From: Narthecium ossifragum
Lineage: Eukaryota; Streptophyta; Magnoliopsida; Dioscoreales; Nartheciaceae
Reading direction: 5' to 3'
Assembly: GCA_963920575.1 (NCBI GenBank)
Contig: OY986973.1
Coordinates: forward strand, 23,454,760-23,518,759
DNA: 64,000 bases
Within the stretch, counting starts at the first letter, position 1. Each line of letters opens with the position of its first letter. Shown here piece by piece: positions 1 to 12,400 of this stretch. The notes below the pieces were generated by a model. That model saw nothing but the letters and a program-made list of their open reading frames with translations, was not told where the DNA came from and searched no databases. The translations under genes were made by a program, and so were the position numbers.

Positions 1-1365
1 TGTTTAAGTAATAACACCATCTTAACCCCATTTGGTTTGAGGATCAGGTGGGGATTACCCCCTCATCCCCACCTTTATCCCCAAACATAAAGGGTTTAGT
101 TGTTTCGGGATAAGATGTGTTATCTCATCTCTTGAGGTTAAGGTCTATCCCATCCCATCTCTATCCCCATAAAAAACATCATTTTCAACCAAAGCAAATA
201 TGCATGAGATCCGTCGACGCAAAGTGACATATCGCCGGTGGCATAGTAGGCGTGGATGGGACGAGTAGGAGAGCGCCGTCGAGTAGGAGGAAGGAAGCGA
301 CCGCTAAGGGGAACGCCCGTCACCGTTAGTGGATGGGTCAAGAGATATGGGCTACTCTGTCTCCATGACCACCGCCGTTGATGAATAGATCGCGTCGCCG
401 AGTAGAAGGTAGGGAGATGGTGGTTGGCGGTGGGAGCAGTCGGTAAGGGGAGAGATCGAGAGAGTGAAAGAGAGAATCCACCACCGCCAAAAGAGACAGC
501 GCCACTATGGTCGGTTGATGGCGTTGTGCCAGGGCTCTTTGCAGGATCTGTCCGCTAGTGGAGGCTACCTCAACTCTAATGCCACAATTGTTCTAGATCT
601 TGTCGGATCCGATCGACGTTACTCTCATCTGTTATCGGAAGTGAGGAGATCTTGAGTCCCCACGACTCCGGCCCAATCTGGCATCTCTGGCAATCTCCAC
701 GCCCAACCCGAGCTTTCAACGCCGCAACCATCTAGATTCGGTGATTCTGGCCCCACATACCTCTCCTGGATCCCTCCTTCACTTGCGAATAGTAGTGCGC
801 TCGAATATATTAATTTAATTTTGATACATTACATGCACGACACTCTTGTCCTTATTAGAAATTAGATTAATAGATGATCTTAAAGCATGACTAAATAAGG
901 AAATCTCGAACCATATATTATATCCAGTTATAATATATTTTTTACTCAATTTTACGTAAGAATATAATAATATAATTTTTGTACAGTTCACCCACGAATA
1001 CCAAAATTAACTTAAAATTTATTATAATATTATAATCTTGAATGCGAAGCACTTCTCATAATTATTGATCAAATTCTCAATATATCCTATTTAAATTAAT
1101 TTTAAATATTTGATAATAAAAACTACAAGTCCTACCCGTATTCCAATTTCTACGTCCAAATATATTTTCCTGATTCCAAACAATCATTACCGATTTATCC
1201 CTAGTTTCCAACAAAACACCATAAATGAAAGAACTTTACGCCCACTCATTATCCTAACTTTATTAAACCCTCGGAATTGCTTAACCATCAATAGTCCATC
1301 CCTCGACAAACAGGGATTCTTGCTAATACTGTTACTGGTGCTATATCTCAATACTATTGGAGTAT

Positions 1366-1450
<85 letters not shown>

Positions 1451-2050
1451 TGACAATGGCCTGTCAATACATTAATTAATTCTTAATATGTAATTTCATG
1501 CTGAAGATTAAATTGTTGATTTTGGTTTTTGTTTTGGTAATCATAGCATGTGTCATGAGATAATTTGATACTGTATCTCGAATTCTCGATTATTCCATTT
1601 CGCCATGAATAATGATCACTCTCATATTTGCTATTGGATACATTAATTCTACTACCTCTCACTCATTTGCAAAATTATAGCCAACAAATTCAACAAATTG
1701 TAATGATAATTTTTATTTTACTATATTGTATTTTTTTATTCTCTTATTCTGCAACCAAATCATAATTATAATTAATTCATTTATGTAATAATTAGGTGGT
1801 AATAATAGAAATATAGATTCTTTAACAAAAGAATGAAAACCAGAATATGTGTAGGATTATCTACTATTCTAGGATTGTTGTAATTCCTCTCTAGTCGGAT
1901 CTTTCTCTTTCCGGGTCCATATGGGACCGAATTGGATCCGATCCGTTGACACCCCCACCTTGTCTCTCTCTCGACTCGAATTCGGGGGCCTCAACCCTCA
2001 AGTGACTGACTTATTAGTTGAGGCCCTCAAGTAACTCAAATCTGGCCGTC
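1..2050. other. Intergenic region, mostly AT-rich; MITE-like debris at left edge
   Basis: No convincing gene is visible. The first ~170 bases are rich in GGATAA/TTATCCC and 'ccatttggtt' motifs, resembling the GGATAA-rich MITE remnants near 43000, so this is probably one end of a similar element cut by the window edge. Bases 200-800 are moderately GC-rich, with only short open frames that match nothing I know. Bases 800-1870 are AT-rich. The promoter of the EF-Ts gene should lie around 1900-2100. Confidence 0.5.
1371..1449. repeat. (TAA)n microsatellite
   Basis: About 26 uninterrupted TAA units. On the reverse strand it gives a poly-tyrosine open frame, which is an artefact of the repeat. Confidence 0.97.
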
Positions 2051-2653
2051 CACGTCCCTTTAAAATGGACGGCCACGATCCTCAAGTAACACCAATTGAG
2101 GCCCCCCGAGAATCCATCGGCGAAGGAAGGCCCCTCCCCCCTCTCTATTGGCGGCGGCGGCTCCTCCCTCTCTCTCTAACTACAGGTACTCTCTCTCTAG
2201 CCGTATACTTGTTTAAAGGTATATATATTTTAGGTTTCGTGATCGATTCCTACTACTGTTCTCTATCGTACAAAGTGTATGCCCTTCGTATCAATGAAGG
2301 GTTCTTGCTTTTGTTTGAATTTTTCTTGATTCTATCCGCAAATATCCATCCAAAACTTTGTGCCAGGTTCGGGTCTTGTATAAGTGGGTTATTTGGATTG
2401 ACGCCCCACCCCACCAAATGACTGTCTTGATTCATGTCTAAACCTTGCTTCTTTCAACGATTTTGGTGTCAAAACGACATTTCTCTTTACAAAATCCTAG
2501 CTTGGCAGTTCTTAGAACTTTAAGATGTATTTTTCAATTTTTGGTTCTTTTTTGTTATAGTGTTCATCTTATATTTGTGCTGTTGATATGTAGCAAAGTT
2601 TTGCTTTTTTCTACTGATTATAGCACTCATTTAGTGTTTGTTAGTGATCCAGA

Positions 2654-5600
2654 ATGGCTTGCTTTCGTGCTGCCCGGCGATCTATGGGGTCCTTTGTTAA
2701 GGAATTAAGAGCTCATAAGCAGCCAGGGCATGCGTATAGTACTGGTATATTTATGTCGGATGAAATAAGCGAAGCTAGATTGGTTGGTAGCCCATTGTTT
2801 ATGAGCCCGACACTTATAAGAAGGTTTAGTGTAGAGGTTCCAGCATCAGAGCAGATGAACCTTATCAAACAGTTGAGAGGAAGAACAAGCGCACCGATCA
2901 AAGATGTTAAGTCTTCTCTTGTTTCTTGTAATTGGGATATTGGTAAGGTTTTGTTTTAGTTTTCCCTCCTTGAGCTTTTTAGCTTAGTGCTGTTTGATAT
3001 GCTTAGCTGCAAACTGATGCAGAGGCTGCGCAGAAGGATCTGAGAAAGAGAGGGGTGCTGCTTGCTTCGAAAAAGTCTTCTCGGACTGCTGCGGAGGGTT
3101 TGCTTGCAGTAGCGTATACTGGCAACAAGGCTGTCGTGATCGAACTTAATTGTGAGACGGACTTTGTTGCTAGGAATGATATCTTTCAGTACCTGGTTAG
3201 TATGGCGTATTTATCTTTCAATACTTCATTGTCCGGTTTTCAAGTTCTTTTAATACCGATATGCATTTCTTTTGTTAGCAGAATATAATAATTGGTATCC
3301 TCGAACAAAACATGACGCCACAAGATCAACTCTTCCTCTTGTCCAAATTCATGTTATCGTGTTAAGCAAGCAGATTCTTGATTTTTTGCTGAATGTAATG
3401 AGTAATTCCGATTACTTAAGTGTATCGTCACCCCATGCTGGCAAATCACAACTCTGGGGTTGCCTAAAGTAATGGAAAGGAATAAATGGAGAATCTGTTG
3501 GCTCTGGTTAACAATCATCTTTTTTGAGTGGTAGAATAGTTGCATTCCCATCCATTGTGCTTGATCATATCTCTAGTGGACATGTTATTTTATGGCATCA
3601 TGGAAGATATCTTAGGGAATTTGGGTTAATATATAATACTTGTCGCTTCAACTAAATGTCAAATGAGTGCAGTTTGTCATTCTTCTATGTTCCTATCTTG
3701 TTTGTAATCTTCACATCATGCTTGCGTCTTATCTTTGGTTCTATTTATGCTTGTCATTGGCCTCTTGGTACTAGCTTGCTAGATGCTATAAAGTTTTGTT
3801 CAAGGTTTGTTTCACGTGTCATTAACTTTGTTTCTCCTTGTTGCCGTTGCCTTTTTTGGTTTTTGGACCCAGGCCTCATCGTTGGCAAGAATGGCTCTAT
3901 CATGTGAAGGTCCTGTTCAGCAAAATCAATCAGCCTTTCCTTTTGGTCCTGAATACTTGGAGGTATAGCCTGTTCAAACATTTGTTCTCATGTGCTGGAT
4001 GAGTCATGATGTGCTACATTATAAAAGAATGATGCATAGAATTTTTGCTATTTGTACATTCAGGCATTTCCCCTGTAAATCCACCTTTAGATGTTATCTT
4101 TTCTATTTTGAATCATGACCATTCCCTTTTGCCCCTTTTAGTCATTTCTTTTCCTATCATTGACAACTTTGTCTCTTAATGCACATGTCAATAGTTATAT
4201 GAACATATTTCTGCTTTCCAGAACATGAAGATTAATCTAGATCATCCTAAGCTAAGTGGAGAAACAACAGTTGAAAATGCAATTACTGAGGTAGCTGCCA
4301 TGGTTGGGGAGAATGTAAAGTTCAGAAGGGGTTTTGCATTGTCCACATCTACACACGGCGTTGTCTCCACTTACCTTCACACATGTCCCCAACCTGGTAC
4401 GCAGATTTGTAATTTTCTTCACATGTTTGGGCAGCTGGATATAGTTTTTTTCTGCTTATGTTTCTTTAAGGATTAACGCCATGCCCTTTGATTTCTTGGA
4501 TTGAATCATGACACCTAATATGCCATAAGAATCATGGTCACAAAGAGGTGCAACATACTATTGTAAACTGTTATCTTAAAGATGTGCTAGTTTTTCTTTT
4601 TCAGGTTTGGGTCGTATTGCTGGAATGTTAACCTTAGAAGCAGAAAATGGTGAAGCTTCATTGGATGCTCTTGATAGAGTTGGTTCATCACTTGCTATGC
4701 ACATTGTGGCAGCAAAGCCCTTGTTCTTATCTAAGGAACTTGTTTCTTCTGCAGCAATAGAGAGTGAGCGAGACATATTTAAATCTCAGGTAACTCACTT
4801 TACAATCTAGTGTGAGGTTGTTGTGTAGCTTGTACTTTTTCTCAAGTATGTTGCTGGAATCAGCCTTCATATACTGGTGGAATGACGCAAAAACCATCTT
4901 TTGTCACCTGGATATTCATACTTCTCTTCTAGAGATTTCTTTTCGTGATAATGCCTTGTAACTTTCACGTGATACTATTAATTGTTGTCAGCAGAAATTT
5001 ATACTAGTTATTTCCAAGGATTTCTGAAGCTCAAGTATTTCTTGCTTATTCAGTAAAAGACATTTTAAAAAAGAGTTGACATATTTTAGATTGGATAAAA
5101 AAAAGGCATTACTGGAGTGACTCTAATTGCACATATCTGCAGAAATACAGACTAATCAGGCACCTGTCTTGTTAATGCTGTTAATATGGAAGGATGAAAA
5201 ACAGGATCAATAATGACAATCCATGGTTAGATGGAAAAGGCATTTTGTTTCTTTTTGTTGCTTTGCAGCTTATTAATATAGCATGCATGTTGTGCCTAGA
5301 GCTACACGTTTATTGCAATTCTCCTAAATTTTCCAAATTCATTTGGAATCGTCTTAGTATCCTAATCTTCACTTTTATGTCCTGTTACATGCAATTGTAT
5401 GAAATATCCTCAGATTTAGCCGTTTTATTTGCTATTACTTTTCATATTAGGCAGAAAGTTCAGGAAAGCCTCAAATGGCCATTGAAAAGATGGTGGAGGG
5501 TCGCCTGAGGAAGTACTTTGAGGAGGTGGTGTTGATGGAGCAAAAATTTATTATGAATGACAGTGTCAATGTTAAGGTGTGTAGGAAGTTTTCTACATGT

Positions 5601-6380
5601 TTGTCGCATTCCGTGTATAATCTATTTCATGCGGTTAGATTAATCTGTTTCCCCTCGCCGGTCATTATTGCTTGCCCCTCAGTAATAATTTCTGCTCTCC
5701 TATCCTTTCACTTTTGATAAACTGATACCTCGTAACACTATCTTCATTGGTACCTGTGTGTTTTTTTTTCGCCTCTCTCTCAGAGTTCATGATTTCTTAC
5801 CTGCGAGTATGATTTCTGCTTCACTCACCTATTCTTGTGCTTTGGATTAGCTGATGCTTCGTAGCACTATCTTCATCACTACCTATCTTACATGCCAGTA
5901 TAAATTTGGTTATGATAAATGCTGAACTCCTGCAGTTATTGCTGAATGATCTATCAAAAGAAGTGGGCTCAACAGTGAAGGTAGGCAGTTTTCTTAGGAT
6001 GGAGGTCGGGGAAGGAATTCGAAGGTAAACCCTTTGCTTCAGTACAGGCTAATCTGGAACAATCGGAAATGCACTTGTACTTGCTTAGAATTTTTATGTA
6101 AACAAAAGAGGAATTTAGTAGTATTGAAGATTCAGGTTTTTATTAGGCATGGTCACCGCTAAGAGGAAGGAAATATATTAACCATCAACTTTGGGACATC
6201 TACCATTCATGGAATCACAAGCAGCATTTGCTGAATACTCAATACATACCCCTTGTTTCTTTCTTTAGATGAATGTTGGGACAGACCAAATCTATTCATA
6301 TCTCTATTGATGTAAAATTTGGCATGATTTGCAGGGTCGAGGATTCCGATGCAACTGATGCTGTGGCCCAGGCTGCATGA
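2654..6380 (+). CDS. Elongation factor Ts, mitochondrial (8 coding exons)
   Basis: Organellar EF-Ts is the guanine-nucleotide exchange factor that recycles EF-Tu during translation. Coding exons are 2654-2942, 3023-3195, 3873-3962, 4222-4396, 4605-4789, 5451-5576, 5936-6024 and 6335-6380. All junctions are GT-AG and keep frame, giving about 390 residues, normal for plant mitochondrial EF-Ts. Residues 1 to ~60 are Arg/Ser-rich and look like a targeting presequence ([14 protein letters not shown] at its end). A UBA-like N-domain follows ([20 protein letters not shown]), then the family signature [10 protein letters not shown] at 140-149 and the core dimerisation domain. The ATG sits two bases after a good acceptor (ccag at 2649-2652), so a 5'UTR intron starting near 2186 is likely. 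The protein ends [13 protein letters not shown]. Product assignment is firm; organelle targeting is inferred from the presequence and family. Confidence 0.93.
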
Positions 6381-7713
6381 GTAGCAGCAATTGCAGGAAT
6401 CAAAAAGAAAATTAACAAAGGGAATTCTATCATTCTTGTAGTTTACCGAAGTGGAACTCTCTATTTCCGTGATTTGTGTACAAATCGGATATTAGTCGAT
6501 GGACATATGTCAGTTTCTGTTTATCAAATAGTTCAATTTTGTACATGAAGCAGGTTATCACGAAGGTTTTGGAATAAAACTAGGCTTCTTTACTCTTATC
6601 ATGGTGTTGGAAGGAGGCCAAGTTAAAACCACGAATCTTTCTAGTGTGCTTCTATAAACGATAGTTTCCTAGATTTTTGACTGGATTGCAAAAAATTTTA
6701 GCTTCTATCAATCTTATAAGAAGTAATAACGGTTAACATGCATTAATTCATATCCCTTAAGTTTCTTTATATATATTCTCTAAGTTTGTTTTATATAAAG
6801 GTGCATTAATTCATTTCAATCTAAGTTCTATTAATATTATCTTATGTAATATACAAAGACTTATATTTATATTTATTTTATATACTCTAAGTTAGACTTA
6901 TAATGTTTTATGGTGGCAGTGAATAAAAAGCTATGACCAACCTTCGAACCCTGAACCACCTACTGGTCAACACAGCCATCTAACCAGATAAATTACAGGG
7001 AGTTTGTTAAGATTTAATATTAACAATAACTAAAAACTGTGTCAGGGACACAGGTGAGTACTAGTGTAATATATGAAGATATCTGCTACGATCCTTTTCC
7101 TAGGTTGGTTGTTACATTTGTGGGATTTACAGTTGATGTGCTGAAATGCATGATTGATCGATCAACCAGAATCAAATTTGCTCATCAATTTTCTTCTATT
7201 TCGAAGATCGATCAAGTCACTAGAGAGATTAATGATTTGAATTGCACAAGGAATTATGTCTGTATTTATGTCAAATATATTTGTCCATCAACGGTGGTCA
7301 TTGCATCCAACAACATCATCTTCTTAATGAGCCTATCCTCATATTTCTCTTTTTTTTTTAAAAAAAGCTGATTTTGAATGACCACATAATCAAAACAGGT
7401 GGGCACCTTAGAAAGAAGAAAATTCTAATATGAAGCTGATGTTTGTGGCATGACTGGTTGACTTGCTTTTCGCCTACCACACACAAAATACGCTCAAGTC
7501 ATGCAGAAATTTGCCAGATACCAAGGAATGGTAGGACCCAATACGTTCTCGACCAGTGAGGATCTGCCGCATCAGCCTACGACAAGTCCCTCTTATGTGA
7601 CCTTTGCCATCCCCATCTTATCTCCTCATCATTCAAGCTTGAAGAAAGAAAACCTCTTCTCTTATTATATTGTGCTGATAAAAAAGAACGATCTCAAGAA
7701 GTCGAGAGAGCGA
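6381..7713. other. 3' region of EF-Ts and promoter of the LORELEI-like gene
   Basis: AT-rich sequence with no supported gene. The first ~250 bases are probably the EF-Ts 3'UTR. The last few hundred bases should hold the promoter and 5'UTR of the downstream gene. Confidence 0.5.
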
Positions 7714-8599
7714 ATGGAGTTTCTTCTAGCAATCCTCTTCCTCCAATTGGCAGGGAGTTTCACAGTCTCGGTTTCCATCTCTGGTATTTTTCACATCCAA
7801 TTTTTTCCCTATTTATTTTAATTCTCGTATATTTGCCGACATTTTTAACATGCAGCGGAGTACGTACCTTGGAATGATCTTATTATTCTGTCTGTCTGCA
7901 GATTTGCTTACAGCCGATGTGCTGCCATCTCATGGATCTGCCGCCGGTCGGAGTCTCCTGCAAGCAGCGAATAAAAGTAAGAACTCAGCGTTTCTGATGA
8001 TTTATGAAGTATAATAACCATTCAAATTCTTTTCTTGCTGCCTCTAAGATATAACATGAAAAAACCTTATCTGAGATTTAAGAATAGTATGAGAGCTGAA
8101 CAAAAATACCAACATAATATTATGTATGCACTCATGTAAATATTATCAATGAATCTTTGTACGAAAGTAGCCATCTATCATTTGAGCTATTTATAGTACA
8201 TCACATGTGATCTCAAGACAGTAGAGAGCCATTGCAGACTGCCCAGTGGACTTCGAGGACCAGAACTATACCATCATCACCAGCAAATGCAAAGCGCCGG
8301 ATTATCCACCAACCCCGTGCTGTTCAGCTTTGAAGGAACTTGCTTGCCCGTATGCCGACCAATTAAACGACCCCAGCACTGGCTGTGATTCGGTCCTCTT
8401 CTCCTACATCTACGGGGCCGGGAACTTTCCACCAGCGATGTTTTCACTCGAGTGCAAGGATGGGAAGGACGGCCTCACATGCCCAGCAGTCCCTCCGCAG
8501 CCTGGAAACAACGATACCAGCAGTGCTTGCAAGGATAGAGCACTCTCCTCCGTCGTACTTCTGGCAGTCGGTTTTGCTGTAGTAGATCTCATCTATTGA
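7714..8599 (+). CDS. LORELEI-like GPI-anchored protein (LLG family)
   Basis: LLG/LRE proteins are GPI-anchored chaperones and co-receptors for FERONIA-type receptor kinases and RALF peptides at the plasma membrane. Exons 7714-7783, 7902-7976 and 8238-8599 join in frame to 168 residues, a typical length. Visible in order: a signal peptide (MEFLLAILFLQLAGS), the short 'GRSLLQA' segment common in the family, then the eight-cysteine domain (NCPVDF, YTIITSKCK, TPCCSALKELACPYADQLND, GCDSVLFSYI, MFSLECKDGKDGLTCP). A hydrophobic C-tail (SSVVLLAVGFAVVDLIY) serves as GPI-attachment signal. The SYI..GNFPPAMFSLEC stretch corresponds to the loop implicated in receptor binding. Domain match is strong; which paralogue it is (LRE, LLG1, 2 or 3) cannot be decided here. 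Confidence 0.93.
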
Positions 8600-9485
8600 A
8601 GCTGTGAATCTTGCATGTGTCCACAGGCTCTCAGGATCAGTTCAGGTAGTTGCATGGAAGCAAGAACATCCCTCCCTAATCTCTTCTGCATCTGTTTTCC
8701 CTGCAAGCTTGATATAAAAGTCTTAGAATTCAGGAAACAAATATTAAAAGAAGGTTGCATGAGCTAAGAGAAGAGCCCCAGCCAACACAATCTTACCAAG
8801 CAGGCGACTAGACATTCACATACCAATGATACAGCCTTTGTTTCACCGAGATAAGAATGTCCATTCTAAAAACCCTGCACATATGTAAAATAAGAGCTTC
8901 CCTAGTTTATGAACATTACTAAGAAATAGCAATGAAGTATATTGTAGTTCTCAAAGAGTTACTAGTTGACATACAAGCCTCCAATGGTCATATGCAAATT
9001 ACATTAACTGAAGAAAAAAAATCGTATCTCAGTCAGAATGGTGAAGAAACTTGTCTGAGGCTGCATAGGACATAGAACAAAGAAACAGCACAAACATCAT
9101 TTGTTTATTTACTTATTTTTTCTTTATTTCATCTCAAATGCCATCCGTAGTCTGGAATTACAACAAATTATTGTTCCTTTCACAGAATTTCTGCCTATGC
9201 GTACTTTACAATGGGTTGTTGAGCTCTAGCCATGTAGAGCCATGATCTTGGACTTGCCAGGATGAAATCGAACCTGGACGTACTAAGATAAAACAAATTT
9301 TTTATTTTGAGGTGTCCGATTTCAAACATAAGTGATACAATTGTATACTTCTATATATGCAACCTATATTCAGATGCCAAGTGTGACTCGGCTGGCTTCA
9401 CCAGAACTCTGACTTGGACCCCATTATGCTCCACAGATCTGGTAAATGATCACCAGACACTTACGAATGAGACTCGATTATCATA
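8600..9485. other. Convergent intergenic region
   Basis: Contains the 3'UTRs of the LORELEI-like gene (+) and ARP8 (-). No other gene is supported. Confidence 0.5.
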
Positions 9486-12400
9486 TCACCACGAGCCAAG
9501 AAATGATTTGTTGCGTCGGAACTTCTTGTGGACCTGCTTTTTGATCATGCACCATGCTTCAGGGAAAGTGCTCACCTGCACCAAGGAAATGATAGTACAT
9601 CGATTTGAATGCATCCCAAAAGTAAAACTAACTTGCCATATAGTATGATGTGCGCTACCATCACAGATGCAATTCAAGTAACAAAGAAAGGAAAATCATT
9701 ATTTCCTTCCGGTGAAATCTAAAATTATTTCAACCCTTGGGGCCAACATAGGAGCTTGCTCAATATTCTCCACAACCTAAATATTGTAACTATGGTGGAC
9801 ATGCCTTCTCACTAAATTGGATTCTATGTTTCATGAAAGGTCCATCTCTTGTTTTCTGCATAAAATTGGTACCAACTCCCCAAACTTCTATGCGATGTTA
9901 ACAACCAAATATGAAATTCATACTCTAAAAAAGAAATTCTTCATACTGGTCCCATACTCTGTTAAGTTTGGTGGTGATATTGATAACATGAAGTAGATAC
10001 AGTATTCGTGAGTCACACTGAACACATTTATATAGAAAGATATGACAGGTGGATACCATCCTAAGCTCATAATGAGAGAGTTAGCTTAATTCTAAACACG
10101 GCAAGTTACAAGATCATTACCATGATGCTTTTTGAAGCCACACTATACTCGAAAAGCATTTAGAAGCAAGTAATGATGCAAACAAATGCGTTACTTGCGC
10201 AAATTCGGGAAAACAGGATTCACCAGCCTTAATATTTCATATAGTTACTGATAAAGTTTCACCTGAATCTAACAATCTCAATGAAAAATTTGCAACTTCA
10301 ACACATTTCGCATACACTCAAGATTTGTTAAACTAAAATCATGATGCTTATGCAAGTCTGAAAAATCAACATAGACGTGGTCAATGAGAAAGAGTGCACC
10401 TGTAATAATAATGATTTATTTACTGGAATCTCAGATATGGTTATCGAGTGAGACTTACATTGCTGACAATTTTTGCTCCAAACCAAGCAGAATCAGCTCC
10501 ATAAGGAGGGGGGATGACTTTGATTTCTTCAGACATGAATGGAGGAAAAATCTTGTGCAGCTCTTTCTCTAACCTCTCTGAGGTAGCACATTCAAAAATA
10601 TTGGTTAGTACAGCCATCAAAATTATAACCGCAAACTAACCATCAAACAGTGTTATATACCCTATAGCAGATCATATTACAGATAATTTCAACCATACTC
10701 AGCTGTGTACCTGGCAGTCCTGGTAAACATGAACTTCCACCTGCCAACACCACAGTTTTGAACCATCCATCATCGGTTACCAAATCCGCTGCAGCACAGT
10801 GATCCATACAGAGAGCAACAGCTCTATGCAAACCCATTGCACGCCTGTATGGACATTTCATAAAACCAAAAGAATGTCAGATAGGGCTTAAATCAATTGC
10901 TGCAAAGTGCTTTTTTGCGTATTCACCTTATTCAAGTTAAAATCCATTTACTCACAAATGAAGAATTCAAACCAATAAGTGCAACAGATTTAGGCATTTA
11001 GCACAATACCCAAACACAAATTGATGGTGAAAATTTCATGCAACCAGAATATGTAAAATCCATCTGCTGCATTTGAGATTAAAATTGTAAGAGATGATGC
11101 AAATGTATGAACATACACGCCTCCAATTTGTGGCCGGAAAAGGATCTCTGGGGTTTGGAAACGCTCCTTAGATAGACTGAAAAAACCCTCACCCACAACC
11201 TCACACGAGGCTTGTGTATCTTTATGTAGTTCTGCATCATAATCAGCAGCTACGTAGCATAATTTCTGAAAGCCCAAAAAATATATTAGGTCATTAGCAT
11301 TATAAATACTTCAAAAAAGGAGCCGCCAACCAAAGTTAAAGATCAGTCCCAGTGCTAGGAATATTCAGATGTCTTGCTTAAACTGGTCTTTCAAAAGGCT
11401 ACCTTTTTTGAAGCATAGAAAATTCACCTGCAACAGATAATGTGCAAAGGGTGCAGTAAGGGGAGCAAGCAAACGCAAAATGAGTATGTGTACCTCCTTG
11501 ATTGCTCTGACGGTGTACAGTGACTCAAAATTAATGTTATTCTGTTGCATAAGTTCCCTGAGAAATCCAGTAAGCTTTAAAGCACCTTGTCCTATAGTTT
11601 CAACACCCACTTCATGCATCACCTTACCTCGAAGAACTGTTTGAGAACAAAATAAAGCAAACAAAAGTAGCCGAAACATCAAAAGTCTCTTTCAATTTCA
11701 GTGCGTCACATTAGCAAAAAGTCGTATACCACCAGCACTATGAAACTCTACAATTGCATTATGGTACACCAACAACTAATTTATACAAAAATAGAAGATT
11801 TCCATTGTGATAATAGTAAGAATTTCACACCAATAAATGCACATCATTTCTACAGAAAAGAATCATATTCAATAAAAGGCCAAAGATGAAAGATAAGGAA
11901 AAATCCTGTATCTGTGAGCTATAAAGCTGCACCAGAAGAAAAAAGAATAACTATGTTCCCGACTTCCAGGTAAATATTATGCCCACATGGCAATGAAAGA
12001 CAAGCAGCCTAAATATGTCAAACATTACCAGTCTAACACTGTATAGGACTAAAGACTGAATTTTTATGATCTTTTAATGAAGCAAGAAAATGCAAAGATA
12101 CAAGCACAATAATACAAGAAAAAAATACAAGCACACAGAATATCTGCAAAAAGCCCAAATGATGCCAATGAAAGCATGCTAAAAGATAAGAAACAATGCA
12201 GAAAAATAATAAATTATTTTTTCATTAACAGTTTATTGTTCCAACCCAAAACAAGGGCTGACTCAAGATTTCAAGTTGCCCATCTCAAATGAACAGCATT
12301 AATCTTTGCACACATATTATTAACTGAAGACAATGACTTACTAGGAACGATTGAGGTGGCATGGAAGCCAATATTGACAACAATCCCAGAAGTGCGCCTT

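Noticed and set aside
464..655. 63-codon plus-strand frame
   Set aside because: No recognisable domain, no splice context, and composition like the surrounding repeat-derived DNA.
1187..1456. Minus-strand open frame with a long tyrosine run
   Set aside because: It is simply the translation of the (TAA)n microsatellite.
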